From: Mastigamoeba balamuthi
Taxonomy: Eukaryota > Evosea > Mastigamoebida > Mastigamoebidae
DNA: 46,613 bases
NCBI GenBank assembly: GCA_902651635.1
Contig: CACRSC010000010.1
Span: 1,692,588 to 1,739,200, forward strand
Direction of reading: 5' to 3'
The stretch's first letter is position 1, and each line of letters starts with the position of its first letter. The notes beneath the pieces were generated by a model. That model was given only the letters and a program-made list of their open reading frames with translations, was not told where the DNA came from and did no database searches. The translations under genes and the position numbers were made by a program. This document shows positions 1 through 11,121 of the stretch, in pieces.

Positions 1-1293
1 GCCGCCCCCACCGCCGCCGCCCCCGCCGCCGCCGTCCCGCCCGTCACGACGGCCACGGCCGCCCAGGAGGCGGGCCACAAGCTCGCCTCGCTCGACGGCG
101 CCGTCGGCGTCCTGGCGTCAGCGCACGCGGTGCCGGGGCTGCCCAGGTGCAGCCGCGTGTGCGCCGGCGGGTACTTTGGCCTCGCCGTCGCCGAGGCCGA
201 CGGGGCGCTCTGGGCGTGGGGCCTCCTGGGCGGCCGCCTGCGCTGGGCCCCCGAGCGCGTAGCGCTGCCGGGCGGCCGCCGCGCGGCCTCGATCGCGTGC
301 GGCGCGCACCACGCGGCCGCCGTCGACGACGCCGGGCGCGCGTACACGTGGGGCCGCGGCAGCGAGGGCTGCCTGGGCCACGGCGCCGCCCTCGCCGACA
401 CGGACGTCGACGAGCCGCGCGAGGTCGCTGCGCTCTCGCGCGCCGGCGCCGTCGCCGCCGTCTGCGCGGGCGCCGCGCACAGCGTCGCGCTGACCCGCGA
501 GGGCGAGGTCTACACGTGGGGCTCCGCCGAGCGCGGGCAGCTCGGCAGGGGGGCCAGCGCGACCGCGTCTCCGACCCCCAAGCTCGTCAGGGTCCGCGGA
601 GGCAGCGGCAGCGGGGAGGGGGAGGGGGAGGAGGCGGCGCCGCTGAGGGCACGCGCGGTGTGCTGCGGCGGGCAGCACACGCTGGCGCTCGTCGAGGGCG
701 GGAGGGTCGCGGCGTTTGGCGCGGGGTCGTACGGGCAGCTGGGCGCGGGGCAGCCCGGGGCCGACGAGGGCGCGCCGACGCTCGTCGAGGGGCTGCGGGG
801 CGTCGCCGAGGTGAGCTGCGGCGGCGACCACTCGCTGGCGGTCACCGACGCGGGCGACGTGCTCGCCTGGGGCTGGAACGGCGCCGGCCAGCTGGGCGTC
901 GGCGACACGGCCGACAGGTTCAGCCCCGCCCAGCAGGACCGCCCCCTGGGCGCCCCCAACGTCACGCCCAGCGTCCACGGCGGCGCCTACTCCAACAGCT
1001 ACAACATCTACGCAGGCGAGGTCTTCGCCTACGGCTCGGACGAGATGGGCGTCAACGGCGACCTGCCCGCCGACGGCGCGCGGACGCGGCCCGTGCGGGT
1101 CGAGGGGCTGCCGGGCGACGTCGTCTGGGCGTCCGGGGGGTTCAGGCACAGCGTGTTCCTCGACTCCAAGGGCGTCGTCTACGCGCTGGGCGACAACTCG
1201 TTCGGCCAGCTCGGCTCCGAGCGGCCGCCCAGCGACGTGCCCGAGGCCACCAACCTCTACGCCGCCCCTGTGGCCGCCGCCCCCTCCCAGTAG
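1..1293 (+). CDS. RCC1-repeat (beta-propeller) protein, 5' end outside window
   Basis: The frame is open from the first base to a TAG at 1291-1293, giving about 430 residues, so the true start lies upstream. From about residue 50 on, RCC1 repeats recur: alternating 'ACGAHHAAAV', 'CAGAAHSVAL', 'CGGQHTLAL', 'CGGDHSLAV' and 'ASGGFRHSVF' with 'YTWGRGSEGCLGHG', 'YTWGSAERGQLG', 'AFGAGSYGQLG', 'AWGWNGAGQLGVG' and 'ALGDNSFGQLG'. This is the seven-bladed propeller signature of RCC1-type Ran exchange factors and many RCC1-like proteins. The low-complexity Ala/Pro/Thr start may be the end of a longer N-terminal region. No intron is needed inside the visible part. The partner (Ran or another) cannot be told from the repeats, so I do not call it RCC1 itself. 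The next gene, XRCC2, follows on the same strand after about 120 bases. Confidence 0.9.
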   Translation, partial: AAPTAAAPAAAVPPVTTATAAQEAGHKLASLDGAVGVLASAHAVPGLPRCSRVCAGGYFGLAVAEADGALWAWGLLGGRLRWAPERVALPGGRRAASIACGAHHAAAVDDAGRAYTWGRGSEGCLGHGAALADTDVDEPREVAALSRAGAVAAVCAGAAHSVALTREGEVYTWGSAERGQLGRGASATASPTPKLVRVRGGSGSGEGEGEEAAPLRARAVCCGGQHTLALVEGGRVAAFGAGSYGQLGAGQPGADEGAPTLVEGLRGVAEVSCGGDHSLAVTDAGDVLAWGWNGAGQLGVGDTADRFSPAQQDRPLGAPNVTPSVHGGAYSNSYNIYAGEVFAYGSDEMGVNGDLPADGARTRPVRVEGLPGDVVWASGGFRHSVFLDSKGVVYALGDNSFGQLGSERPPSDVPEATNLYAAPVAAAPSQ

Positions 1294-1413
1294 ACCGATT
1301 CTATTGCAACGATGCGCGCTATTTGTTTCGTTCTGATACGCAGGCGATATCCAGGAACCAGATATTTGCATTAGTATCTTCCAGTTTTTATCGCCCATCG
1401 CGCTCTGTCGTGA

Positions 1414-2201
1414 ATGCAGGCGGATGACGCCGTCATGGCGCCCGCCCCGCGGTTCATGCCGCTGTCGTTCGGGGTAGAGGCCCTGGACGCGCTGCCCGCC
1501 CTCCGTGGCCTCGCCGGCTTCCTCCCTGGCGACGTCGTCGAGGTCTACGGCCCGTCGTGCACGGGCAAAACGCAGGCATGCCCGTAAAAATCCCGAAACC
1601 CGGTGCCGAAACCGACCATCCCGCCCTCTGCCCGCCGCGGCCCGCACAGGTCTTGCTGTGCGCGCTGGCTGCTGTCTGCTCGTCGGGGGGAGATGCGGTG
1701 CTGGTCGACACAGACTGCACGTTCAGCGCCGAGCGGTGGGCTCAGGTCGCCGCGGGCCCCCACCGCGACAGCCTGCGCGTCTCGCGCTGCCCCCTGGGCT
1801 CTGTCTCGCTCGCGGCCACGCTGTCCGCCCTCGCCGACTGCCCGCCCGTGCCCCGCGTCGTCGCCGTCGACAGCGTGAGCGCGTTCCACTGGCAGGACGC
1901 CTCTGCGGGCAACGAGGGCATCAAGCGCCAGGTCGCCCTCTGCGCTGCCGTGAGGCGCCTGTGCGCCCAGGGGGCCGTGGTGGTCGCGGCCAAGCAGGCG
2001 CTGCTCGCACCCAGAGGCGCCGCGCAGCCGTGGGCGCACAGGGAGTTCATGCACGGGTCGTGGGCCAAGCTGGTGCGGTACAGGCTCTGCCTGGTGCCGC
2101 AGGACAGAGGGGGCGTGGAGGCGTGGGCCTTCAGCGGGTCCGCCTACGGCTGGACTGTCGCTGTTCACGCGGGCGGTGTCAGTACGGAGCAAATACAATA
2201 G
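1414..2201 (+). CDS. XRCC2: XRCC2-like RAD51 paralogue
   Basis: Two exons, 1414-1575 and 1650-2201, give 237 residues. The Walker A motif GPSCTGKTQ ends exon 1 and Walker B-like 'VVAVDSVSAF' lies in exon 2. The stretch 'SVSAFHWQD' and the later 'HGSWAKLVRYRL' match the human XRCC2 layout (DSLSAFYW; CKAWQQLVKHR), which separates it from RAD51C/D and XRCC3. XRCC2 acts in the BCDX2 complex that supports RAD51 in homologous recombination; vertebrate XRCC2 is about 280 residues, so this is a compact form. The donor that keeps frame and matches the family (KTQ|VLLC) is GC (1576-1577), not GT: the intron has an in-frame TAA and the available GT donors break the frame. ATG 1414 was chosen as the first in-frame Met; a second Met lies 7 codons later. 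It converges with the M6 protease gene, leaving 56 bases between stops. Confidence 0.82.
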
Positions 2202-2257
2202 AACTCCTGGCTCTGTGTCCACGCAAGAGGCGCCGTTTGTCTTGGCCGGTGCTGGCT

Positions 2258-5200
2258 TCACTGGAGGGAGGGCAGGGCGACGACCACACTTGCCACCGCT
2301 GAGCACAGGAACACTTGCGAGGAACGGCTTCCCAAGGAAGATGACACCAGACTGGCCCCGCACGAGTGGCTCTCGCATCGCGACGACGCTGTTCCGTCGT
2401 TACTCTCGGAATCTTGGCCATTGTTTGATCTCGCGCTCGACGCAGAAATACTGGAGCTTGTAGATGACGACCCTGACGACTTATCGTTGACCGTGATGCT
2501 CTGGTCACCAGAGGACACGCCGCTATTGGAGGAGCTGTAACTGATAAATGATGATGAAGACTGATGACCAGAGCTCGAGTCAGAGGGAACGTTGTCAGGA
2601 ATGATCGCAACATCGTCGAGAGCCCACATTCCATACGTTTGTGAATCAGACCACCAGGCAATTGACAGTCTTGCCTGCCCATCAGGTACTGTGAAATTAT
2701 GCTCTTGTGTGCTGAGAAGTTCCAGAACTTGATCTGATCGACTCGAGTTAAGTCCGAACCACACAGTCATATGAATGTATGTCTTCGAGCTATCACCCTC
2801 ACAACCAGGCAGACCTGAGGCAGGGAATCCAAAGTAGAACCGGACTGACACAAACTTACTGCCAGAGACATCAAGCTCATATACTGCAGCTAGTTTCCTA
2901 AAAGCCCCATAGCGGAAAGTTAATGCTGTTCCACTTGCTGAACCACAGACTGAAGACAAGCTGTGGCCAACGAGATCGTGCATTGCAGTTGCTTCTAGAG
3001 AGATGAAGGACTCGAAGAAACTGCCAAATGAAGGCTTCTTTCTGCTTGAGATTTTCAGACCAGAGGATGTGTAACTGAATGACGAGCTGAAATCGCATTG
3101 GCCAAAGAGCCCACGAGGCATACGAAGGAACCCCGGTGAAATGAATGCATAATGATGATTGGCCGTGGCGTTTGCCAGAGTAATATACCGAAACCATATG
3201 TCCCCAGTCACAGATAACAACAACTGGAAATGATCCTCGGTATTATCCCAGTCAAGAATACAGCATTTTCCCTTACTGAGTCATGGTCAATCAGTTTCAT
3301 TGAAAAGGAAGATGCATACGGAAGAGGGACATTACACGTTGTTAGTTGGAATTTCATCTGGGGAAGAATCCCTGTTCGTCTGGCATAGAGCAAAGGAGCA
3401 ATTAAAGGGAATGGCCCACTATCACTCGAAGGACATTCCACTCTTGGTGCATTATCTCCTATGAAGCTTACATATCCCTAATACCAGTTAGTACGAATTC
3501 TGCAGCTTGGTAATGCAACCTGTGAGACAATGAGAAATTGATATGAAGTTCCGTAAAACGTGAAGTCAAAGTCCAACTGTATGATGGACTCGTTCTGAAT
3601 ACTGGCTGTGCTCATATTAAATGATGGGATGGTCTCGTCCTCAATCATTGTATACAGTATTTCATCTTCAGTATCATTTGTCGTATTACCAACAGGCAAT
3701 CCGGTTGAGAAAACAACGGCATCACAGTGGTCATGAGAGAAACGGGCAGCAAATGACACACCTGATACAGCACCAGAGTTCAGAATTGCACTTGGTTTGC
3801 TTCTGCTCCAAGGCTCCACAAGAGTCCAATTGGAATAACCACTAAGAAGATCAGCACTATTACTGAATGCACAGCGCTGGCCCCAAACAGAATGAACAAC
3901 CCGTGAAAGCAATAGACTCGATGCACGAGAGTTCGCATGTGCATTGGCACGCTCATCAACATGCCAGAGTAGCACACCGGCTTGTGGGCAACCTTGATCC
4001 ACCATTTCTCTTGTTCGACACTCTAGAAGAAAATACTCCTGTGACCCTGAGTGACTATTCTTCCGCCATTCTGGTTGGTTGGTCCCCAGAAATTGTAATA
4101 TCTGAATTTGGATTATCCAATGCAGTATCGATTTCGTACCACGAATTCTCCATCTGAATAATGCTGAACACTATCCAAAGTATAGTTGCCAGCTTTCGTA
4201 ATGACTTCAGATTTGGTCCATCCCTGAAAAGCACCATCAGTAAACTGCTTCAAGTGATCCCGAACAAGAAGATGCCTAGGGAATGCAGAGTATACAACAG
4301 GATTCCCACTCCACATGCCCTGATCCATGTTACACCAGCTTCCTACAACTGATTTTCCGTAATCGGAGTCGTAGAGATCAGGAATTCCTAAATCTGAGCA
4401 AGGTCAGACTAGTGAAGGGGAATGGCTAACCATGTCCGAGTTCATGCAAAACACTTCCAGCTCTCCAGATCACAGAATCATCTGAGCAAGACTTGTATGT
4501 AGAGCCCATAATAATGTAATTTGCATCTTGGACATGAGGCGTCCCGACTACGCACCTAATTAGGACTTCATTCTCAATTACAGTATCTCACCGATCTGGG
4601 GAACAATATGGTTTGCTTGATGGCTCCACACAGATGGACAGGACGAAGCGGAGTACTGTGGATCGAGATAGGAGGCCTCAACTCCAGCCACAATGATGAG
4701 GACATGCAATTCATTGGCAGTGACCAGCCCATCGCCATTTGCATCGTAGTTCGCCCAATTGATGAAGCCCTTTGTCGAACTAACGGCTGAAGAGACGACA
4801 CACGAGTAATCCTGCAAATCAGCCCAACTCTCTGCTCGCACCTCGGAGCAGTTTACCGTGAATGGACCAATGAGGCCATCGTTAGCGGATCCATAAGACT
4901 CTTGCGCCGGAGAGAGGGAGAACGTGTTGGCCGAGGAGAACTTGAGCAGGTTGTTTACAGAGTAGACCTCCGTCCCAAATAACCTGTCTAACCATCTAGG
5001 AATGCGAGGTGTGGGCGACTGCACGCAGAAAGCCAATCGTACCCTGTGCAGGCGTACTGATGCTTGAAGCTCGGGTACTCGACGACGATGATGAGCAGGC
5101 TCTCTTGGCCACTCCTTGGCCACGGTGTTGACTGTAACGGAACGCTTTTCTCGTTCATGTCGTGCTTCGTCCTCGCAGCTCGACCTCTCTCGACCCACCA

Positions 5201-5594
5201 CAGCGGAGGCAGGGAGTTGGGGCCGACGCGCCTCACAGCACCCTCTGGACGGGCGTCGTGCGCCGACTGAATCGCCGGCCCCGTTCGTCCAGACTCATCC
5301 ACCACGTACGCGAGGAGTCCGCTGGGTGTACGCGCCACCTGGTATCCGAGGTCGTCGAGGTACAGGACGCCCGTGACTGTGGGCGGCGAGGGCGGAAATA
5401 GAAAAGGCGGTTGGCGACCACATGAGGCAAACGCACACAAGGCGAGAGCACCCACATTCGTCGCCCGAGGCGTGCAGAGTCAGCGTGGTGCCGTCCGGGA
5501 GAGAGACGGTGTGGGGGGTCGGGTTGGCGGGAGCAGCGGCAGCGGCAGCCACGAGAAGAAGAATCACAACAGCCGTGGGTTCGGTCGGAGGCAT
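2258..5594 (-). CDS. Secreted M6-family metalloprotease with reelin-like domain and probable GPI anchor
   Basis: Multi-exon gene. Exon 1 (5594-5456) encodes a signal peptide (Met, then a run of V/I/L/A) and the start of a pro-region; exon 2 begins at 5376. The M6 (immune inhibitor A) landmarks follow in order: 'LLIIVVEYPSF', 'WLDRLFG', an EF-hand-like 'NYDANGDGLVTANEL', the zinc site split by an intron, HELGHG (about 4440) joined to LGIPDLYD (about 4390) giving HExxHxxGxxD, then 'GVLLWHVDE' near 3950. After the peptidase come beta-rich segments and a reelin-like domain (3120-2620) with 'SVCGSASGTALTF' and 'WALDDVAII'. The C-terminus is Ser-rich and ends in a hydrophobic tail after small residues, as in GPI signals. 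Exact joins between 3200 and 3480 are unresolved. A secreted or surface role in digesting prey or matrix protein is likely. The gene is divergent from the Cys-rich receptor at 5818. Base composition falls from GC-rich at the 5' end to much more AT-rich downstream. Confidence 0.88.
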
Positions 5595-5817
5595 CTTTCA
5601 GTTTACTAATATTCAGAAATCGTCCCGAAAAGAGAGATCTCAGCGTCCTTGCCCAGACTTGCGCCTCTGGCGTGTGTGCGACCCGCAGGCGTGGCTTACC
5701 GCCGACGCGCGAGACTACTGCCCAGCTAAGCCCATAGAATGATCTCAAAAATCGAGGTGCAGATTTGTAAGCACTTTTTCAAGAGAAGGAAAACGTCGGG
5801 CTGTCAGTGCACAGGCG
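5595..5817. promoter_or_regulatory. Shared divergent promoter region of two surface-protein genes
   Basis: Two hundred and twenty-three bases separate the start codons of the M6 protease (leftward) and the Cys-rich membrane protein (rightward). The region must hold both promoters. It contains an AT-rich patch near 5600-5640 and purine-rich 'cccgaaaagagaga'. No clear TATA box was seen. Function is inferred from position only. Confidence 0.5.
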
Positions 5818-8307
5818 ATGGTGAGCACTCTCGCTTGCGGCCGCAGCGGTCTGCTGCTCGTTCTCTCCCTGCTGCAGGCGCTGCTCGTGGCGACGCACGC
5901 GCATAAATGCGCCGGCGGCGACGTGTACGACGCGGGGCCTCAGGCCTCCTCGACTGCCTGCATTGGTATTCCCCCACAGACACACCCATTTCAATGCCCC
6001 GTCTTGGGCAACTACTTTAACTCCGCGCCGGCACTTGCAGAGCAGAAGCTGCCGGGCTCCGGGTACATTAACGGCGCGTGGGCCCAGCTGTTCGAGCCAA
6101 AGTCGATACCGTGGCTGTATACCAGCGTGTGCTTCTGGCTGGACACTGCTGCGGTGCCGGGCGGGGTCAACGTCACAGTCGCGCTGCGGGACAAGGACAT
6201 GTTCAACGGGCAGCCCCTCTTGGCGATGGTGGCACACACGACCGTGCTGGTGGACACCCCCGGGGGCGCGTGGACCAGCGTGAACGTGAGCTTCGTGGTT
6301 ACGAAGCCGGTAATGCACATCAGCGTCGGATACACCACGGGCGTGTGCAACGTCACAATGGGCATCTCGAACTCGGGAACGAAACGGCCGAACTACCTCC
6401 TCAATGGAAATGTTCGACTGCCAGCCCTTTGCCCGCGTCTGAGACATGCGTGCGCAGTGGTGGTGGTGGCAGAGCATCGTGGACGGGAGGACAGACGACT
6501 TTGCCTCGCTGTGCATCAGGGCACTGGGAGAGCCGCTGGACAGGTCGAACGTCAGCCTAGATGCCTGGACGTGCGAGAAAAGCGCGTTCATGGACGGGAA
6601 GACGTGCGACTGCGGGTGCGGCATGTGGGACCCTGACTGCAGAGCAGTGGTAGCTGGGCCGGTATCGGCCAGGTGCAAGTCGAACCAAGCTTGCAGCCAC
6701 GAAGGGAAATGCATCAGTACATCAGCACACGGCAGCTCGGTCATGCCTAACTGTTTCTGTAATGCAGGCCCGAAATGGACCAGCTGCAACATCTCGAACT
6801 ACGCTGCATTCGATGGGTGCCAGTGCGAATGCGGATTCGAGGAAGACCAAGATTGCTCCATTGGGTCTCCCGTCTTTAACTGTGGAAATCAGATTGTCTC
6901 TCCTGTGTGTAGCCTTGATGATAATGTGTGCTCAGGTTCTAACCGCGTCAAATTCTGATATCGTTCTCTAACAGACGTCACAGATGGGTGGACCTGTGAT
7001 GCCGCACTTTACAATGATGGAGTATGTCACTGCGGTTGTGGAGTGTCAGACCCCGACTGTCCAGATATCAGTTCATCAAGCTCTCCAGACTGCATTGGCA
7101 TGAACATGAAGTGCTCGTACGGAGCATGCATTGGTAACCCGATTATCATGCATTCCTTACTCACTTATCGACAGTTGATGTAAATTGGACTTGTCGACCT
7201 CTGAACTACAACAATAGTGACGGTTGCGATTGCCTGTGTGGCGCATATGACCCAGGTGCGCTCAGAAGATATAGCTGCGGAACTCATTCACCCCCAGATT
7301 GCGAGCACTCCACCTCAATTGCCAAGTGCCATACAGGCGAAGTGTGCAACTATAATGGAATGTGTCAAACTGCCAAATGTGGGGATTCATACGTTTCCTT
7401 GAGTGAGGTGCACTTTTTTGTCATTGACGAACACTTGCTGAATCACTCTAGGAATGTGATGGTGGAACTGGATGTAACTCAAGCTGCCTGTGCGATTCGA
7501 AACACCTTCCGCACGTATTGGCAAGCCATAGGGATCCAAATTGTTTGATAGGTTCGGTCACAAATTGGCCGTCTGCTCACATGATGGCAGCCTGTGGGAA
7601 CGGTGTGGTTGATGAGAATAAGGGAGAAGAGTGCGATGGTGGAGTGGGGTGCACAACCGCATGCAGGTGTAACAGCGGCTATCACCATGCAAATAAAACA
7701 TGTCAAGTCAACCCGAAAGGTATTCTGCACGCCGTAAACGCGACTCAAACGTCTAAATCTAGATGCCACTGGGAAGCTCGCGTGGGCACTTCCATTTGGG
7801 ATTGGCGGGGCTGCTCTTATTGCTGTTGTCGCAATTGTTGTGACAGTTCGCCAATGGTACTATACGAACTTAGTGCACAGACAATTCACCGCCATACCTA
7901 GTCGCGTGAAAGGAAGAAAAGATCCTAGACCAGTGAACCTTCCTGTGGAAGCTGCCCAAGATTCCAACACTCAATTTGTGGATGCTTGGTCAGTGGTGGA
8001 TATTCCTCCAGCAATTCCGTCATCTGCCGCGAGTTCGCCCTCAATTGCAGTGGCAGCAGTGGACTCAATTCCAATGAGTGCGGTGGAAAATTTGCCACCA
8101 TCCATATCAAGCTCTTCTGGATCCGGTTCTGTGAGCGTTAACGGGCCGAGATTGCACAAAATCGAGACCTTCTGTGATTCTAATGGAAAGCCACTACGAA
8201 CAAACGTGACAACATACGACCACACTGGTCGTATTGTCGCGGTCCAGGAGAACGTTCAGCCTCAAAACAGTGGAAATGGCATTGGGCTGGGCTCTATCTC
8301 TATCTGA
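5818..8307 (+). CDS. Cys-rich type I membrane protein with WTC-DPDC repeats
   Basis: Multi-exon gene. It starts with a clear signal peptide (CGRSGLLLVLSLLQALLVATHA) followed by an N-terminal beta-rich domain of about 170 residues. After an intron (donor about 6412, acceptor at 6468) come four copies of a Cys-rich module of the form W-T-C...Y..DG..C.CGCG..DPDC (about 6565-6640, 6775-6855, 6980-7060, 7175-7260). A distinct 'CGNGVVDENKGEECDGG..C' module follows near 7590-7690. A transmembrane segment lies at about 7775-7850 (LAWALPFGIGGAALIAVVAIVV), then a basic stop-transfer and a Ser/Pro-rich cytoplasmic tail of about 145 residues ending at TGA 8305-8307. This is the architecture of a surface receptor or adhesion protein; no ligand can be assigned. 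Intron positions between modules are approximate. The modules are more AT-rich than the signal-peptide exon. Confidence 0.75.
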
Positions 8308-8372
8308 CTCGTTTGCCCTCGATACGCCGTCCTTGGTTTCAGGTATAGCGAAAACGGGAGCACTCCCGACAA

Positions 8373-8378
8373 AATAAA
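8373..8378 (+). terminator. Putative AATAAA polyadenylation signal
   Basis: A canonical AATAAA lies 66 bases after the stop codon of the Cys-rich membrane protein gene and before the convergent neighbour's stop at 8532. Assignment rests on motif and position only. Confidence 0.4.
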
Positions 8379-8531
8379 GCCCCAGAGCTGTTTCATTATC
8401 ACGGGAAGGCTTCTACTGATTTCGGACCAGCGGTTTCCGATCTGCCGACTCTGGAGTGTGTTCAACCTCAATAAGAATTTTTGTTGTGTTTTGTTCCCAG
8501 CGATAGCCTTGGGCAGACCTATTTCGTACTA

Positions 8532-10982
8532 TTACCACGAACGGACGTGAATGTCGTAGTGGGACGCTGTGTTGTCCAGTGTCCAGAAGCGCTCAACAGT
8601 ACCAGTTATCGTGTTTGTGCTCCATATCACGTTGGTCTCTGGGTCAAGCTCAAAGAGTGTCGTCCCCGAGAGCCACACATTCTTCGGGTCGCTTCCCACC
8701 ATGTAGAGGGGATTGGCGGTATAGAGAGAACTCGCAAACCGCAGTGTGAGACGCCCTCGGTAGTACTTCTGACACACGAATGCATCCACGCCGTTGACGA
8801 CCCCCAGGTGGCGGGGGAGATAGGCCCTCAGTTCGCTCCACCAGCGGTAGCCGTCCATCTCGAGCATTACCACGGAGAAGTAGCGGTCCTTCACCCACCT
8901 GCGGCACCACACGGCATTGGCGCCCACATCAACATCCCCGGGCTGCTGAGCATTGACGACTGTGCTGAATAGCAGCTTGCCCGTGGCAGCGCACAGAACC
9001 AAGACCGTGTTGCTTTTCTTGTTGCAGTTCTGGACCAGGCCTATACGACTATCATCGAGCCACTTCATCCTGAAAGTCATGTCGGCAGCTGTTTTCCCCA
9101 GAAGAGAACTGGCCTCCTCGGACAGAACAACATCCCGAGACCTGCCTAGCGTGACCAGCTCCAGTGACGTGATGAACAAGCACTTAAAATCGTCCGATAG
9201 GAACGCGACCTGAGTGTTTCCGTCCTTCTCCAGGACTGCTCTCGCAGGGCCTCTGCAAGGCACACGGCCTGCGATCCGCAGGGACTGGGCATTCCAAACC
9301 CATGCGTGCTCTCTCGATAGCCCGGCGATGGCGTCCCTGGTGATGGCGCACACCTTGACGACGGGGTCACCTGGGGGCCGCTCGAGCTCCCTGCTGGCAC
9401 CCCCCATGCTGCCGACAACGACGAGGGTAGATCCGGACGACTTGTAGCCGAGACCGTCCTCCCTAAGAACCTTGGTGCCCTGCCGCACGACAACGCAGCC
9501 CTTTGGTAGAGGATGCTCCTGCGAGAGTCGAACAATGTGCGCGAGGATCGCGGCGTCGACGACCCTGACAGGGCTGCTCTTTCCCAGCCTCTGGTGGTAC
9601 GCCATTGCGAGAGCTGTGGCCTGTCGGGTGACGACCCCACCTACGCACTCGGACATGAGGTACGAGTCGCGGTTTCTGCGCTCCTGGGAGAACTCCTTCG
9701 CAGCCTGCTCGTCCTGTTTCAGCTGGCTGACTCTCCACAGCCTCTCCTCCTCGGAAGGCTGCGTCATGGTGTCCTCCTCGCGGTGCAGTGCCAGTAGAGC
9801 CCTGCGTAGCTTGCGTCTGTGGCGCATTACCCTGGACTTCTCCCTCTCGCACCGCTGCTGGATTGTATTGACTCGTGACGCGGTGGCGGTGCCCATCTCA
9901 ATGGCTCTGGCAATGTCTTTGTCCCGCTTGATCTCCGTGACCGCGAGCTTCCATCTGAGCGATCGGAGTCTCCCGAGGAGGTAGTGCCTGTCACTGACCA
10001 TCTGAACAGCCTCCTCGGCATCGAACCGCATCTCCCTCACTCTCCAATCACCGCGAGTGCGCTTCTCCCTCTTGGACTCGCGAATGGAGTGTGTAAGAGC
10101 CCTCTCCTCTGCCTGGCGGCTCCTGTATATCATCTCGATCTGGCCTCGGGGCCGCTGCCACCTGTTGCGGCGGGGGAGCAGGAACACTCTCCTGTTCGGC
10201 CTCTGCCTCTGTCCGAGCTCCTCTTCCACGCCCGCAGCGACCTTTGCTCGCGCCTTTGGTGGGAGCAGCGGGAGCAGTCGGGCGATCCCCTCGCAGAGCT
10301 GCGCGTCCTCTCTCCGCTGCTCCTGGAGCAACTGCTTGGTGTGCTCTCTCAGGGCCCTTCTACCCTCGCTCTGCTGCAGCCGTCTCGCGCGCTCCTCCTT
10401 GGCGACGAGCTTCGCGAACGCCGGCCCGTTGTCCGTCCGTGCGCTCGCACATACGGGGCCGTCCCGCGACCGCTGCGACTGCCCCGTGCGTGCGCTCTCT
10501 GCGCTCGTGTCTCGCAGTCTCTGCGGGGGCGCACGCGTTGCGCGCTTCTGTGCCGGCCCTGCTGCTGGCGAGATGGCGTCGTCCAGAGTGCCGGTGCCCA
10601 GCGAGGCCGCGGCCTTGGAGGACCTGTCTGCCCTGCGGGTCCTGTGCCAGGACGCCTCCGAGTGCTCGGCGACGTACTGGCGCCACTGCACCCTGTGGTG
10701 CCTGCGCATCCACGGCCTCGCCTTGGCCTTGGCGTCGCCACGAGTCCGCGACGACCTCGCGGCGACGGCGGTCTGGTCTGCCACCGCGATGGAGTGCGAG
10801 AGCGTTGGGTCGCTGCCGTCGAGGTCGTCGCCCACACGGCCCAGCCAGTCTGTGGGGGCGTTGCGGGGTCAGAACACGAGGACAGCGGTTGGTGTTGGCG
10901 GACCTAGGTCGTAGAAGTGCCCCCACCTGAGCGTGCGGTGCTCGGGGTGCCTCTTGCGCAACCGAGCCCAGAACGTCCTCAT
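8532..10982 (-). CDS. Uncharacterised 798-residue protein, charged N-terminal half and beta-rich C-terminal half
   Basis: The long frame has no ATG at its 5' end; a short first exon restores one. Exon 1 is 10982-10904 (MRTFWARLRKRHPE...), the intron 10903-10850 has donor GTCCGC, and exon 2 runs 10849-8532 without further introns, giving 798 residues. Residues about 80-400 are very rich in Arg/Lys/Glu with long helical, possibly coiled-coil, stretches (for example 'REKRTRGDWRVREMRFDAEE'). The C-terminal 350 residues read as repeated beta strands ('STLVVVGSM', 'NTVLVLCAATGKLLFS', 'YFSVVMLEMDGYRWW', 'FELDPETNVIW'), suggestive of a propeller but without canonical WD or Kelch motifs. I do not recognise the family. 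It is divergent from MPP6 and converges on the membrane protein gene. Confidence 0.7.
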
Positions 10983-11121
10983 AAGATTGCAGTCAATTTT
11001 AATTGAAAAAAACCTGGTAGTTGATCTGAGCCCGAAGAATCTCAGGAGATGACGCATCAGAATCTGCCGAGATATTTCGCTCGCGAGAATCAGAGCTCTG
11101 TCTCTGCGCGAGAGAAGCGGG
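10983..11121. promoter_or_regulatory. Shared divergent promoter (798-residue orphan / MPP6)
   Basis: Only 139 bases separate the two predicted start codons. The left end holds an AT-rich tract (about 10985-11020, including 'tcaattttaattgaaaaaaa') that stands out against the GC-rich flanks and is the likely core promoter. Confidence 0.5.

Noticed and set aside
118-1647. Long minus-strand ORF (509 residues) opposite the RCC1-like gene
   Set aside because: It is the antisense of a GC-rich coding frame, has no domain, and its composition (Arg/Ala/Gly/Val) is typical of a mirror ORF.
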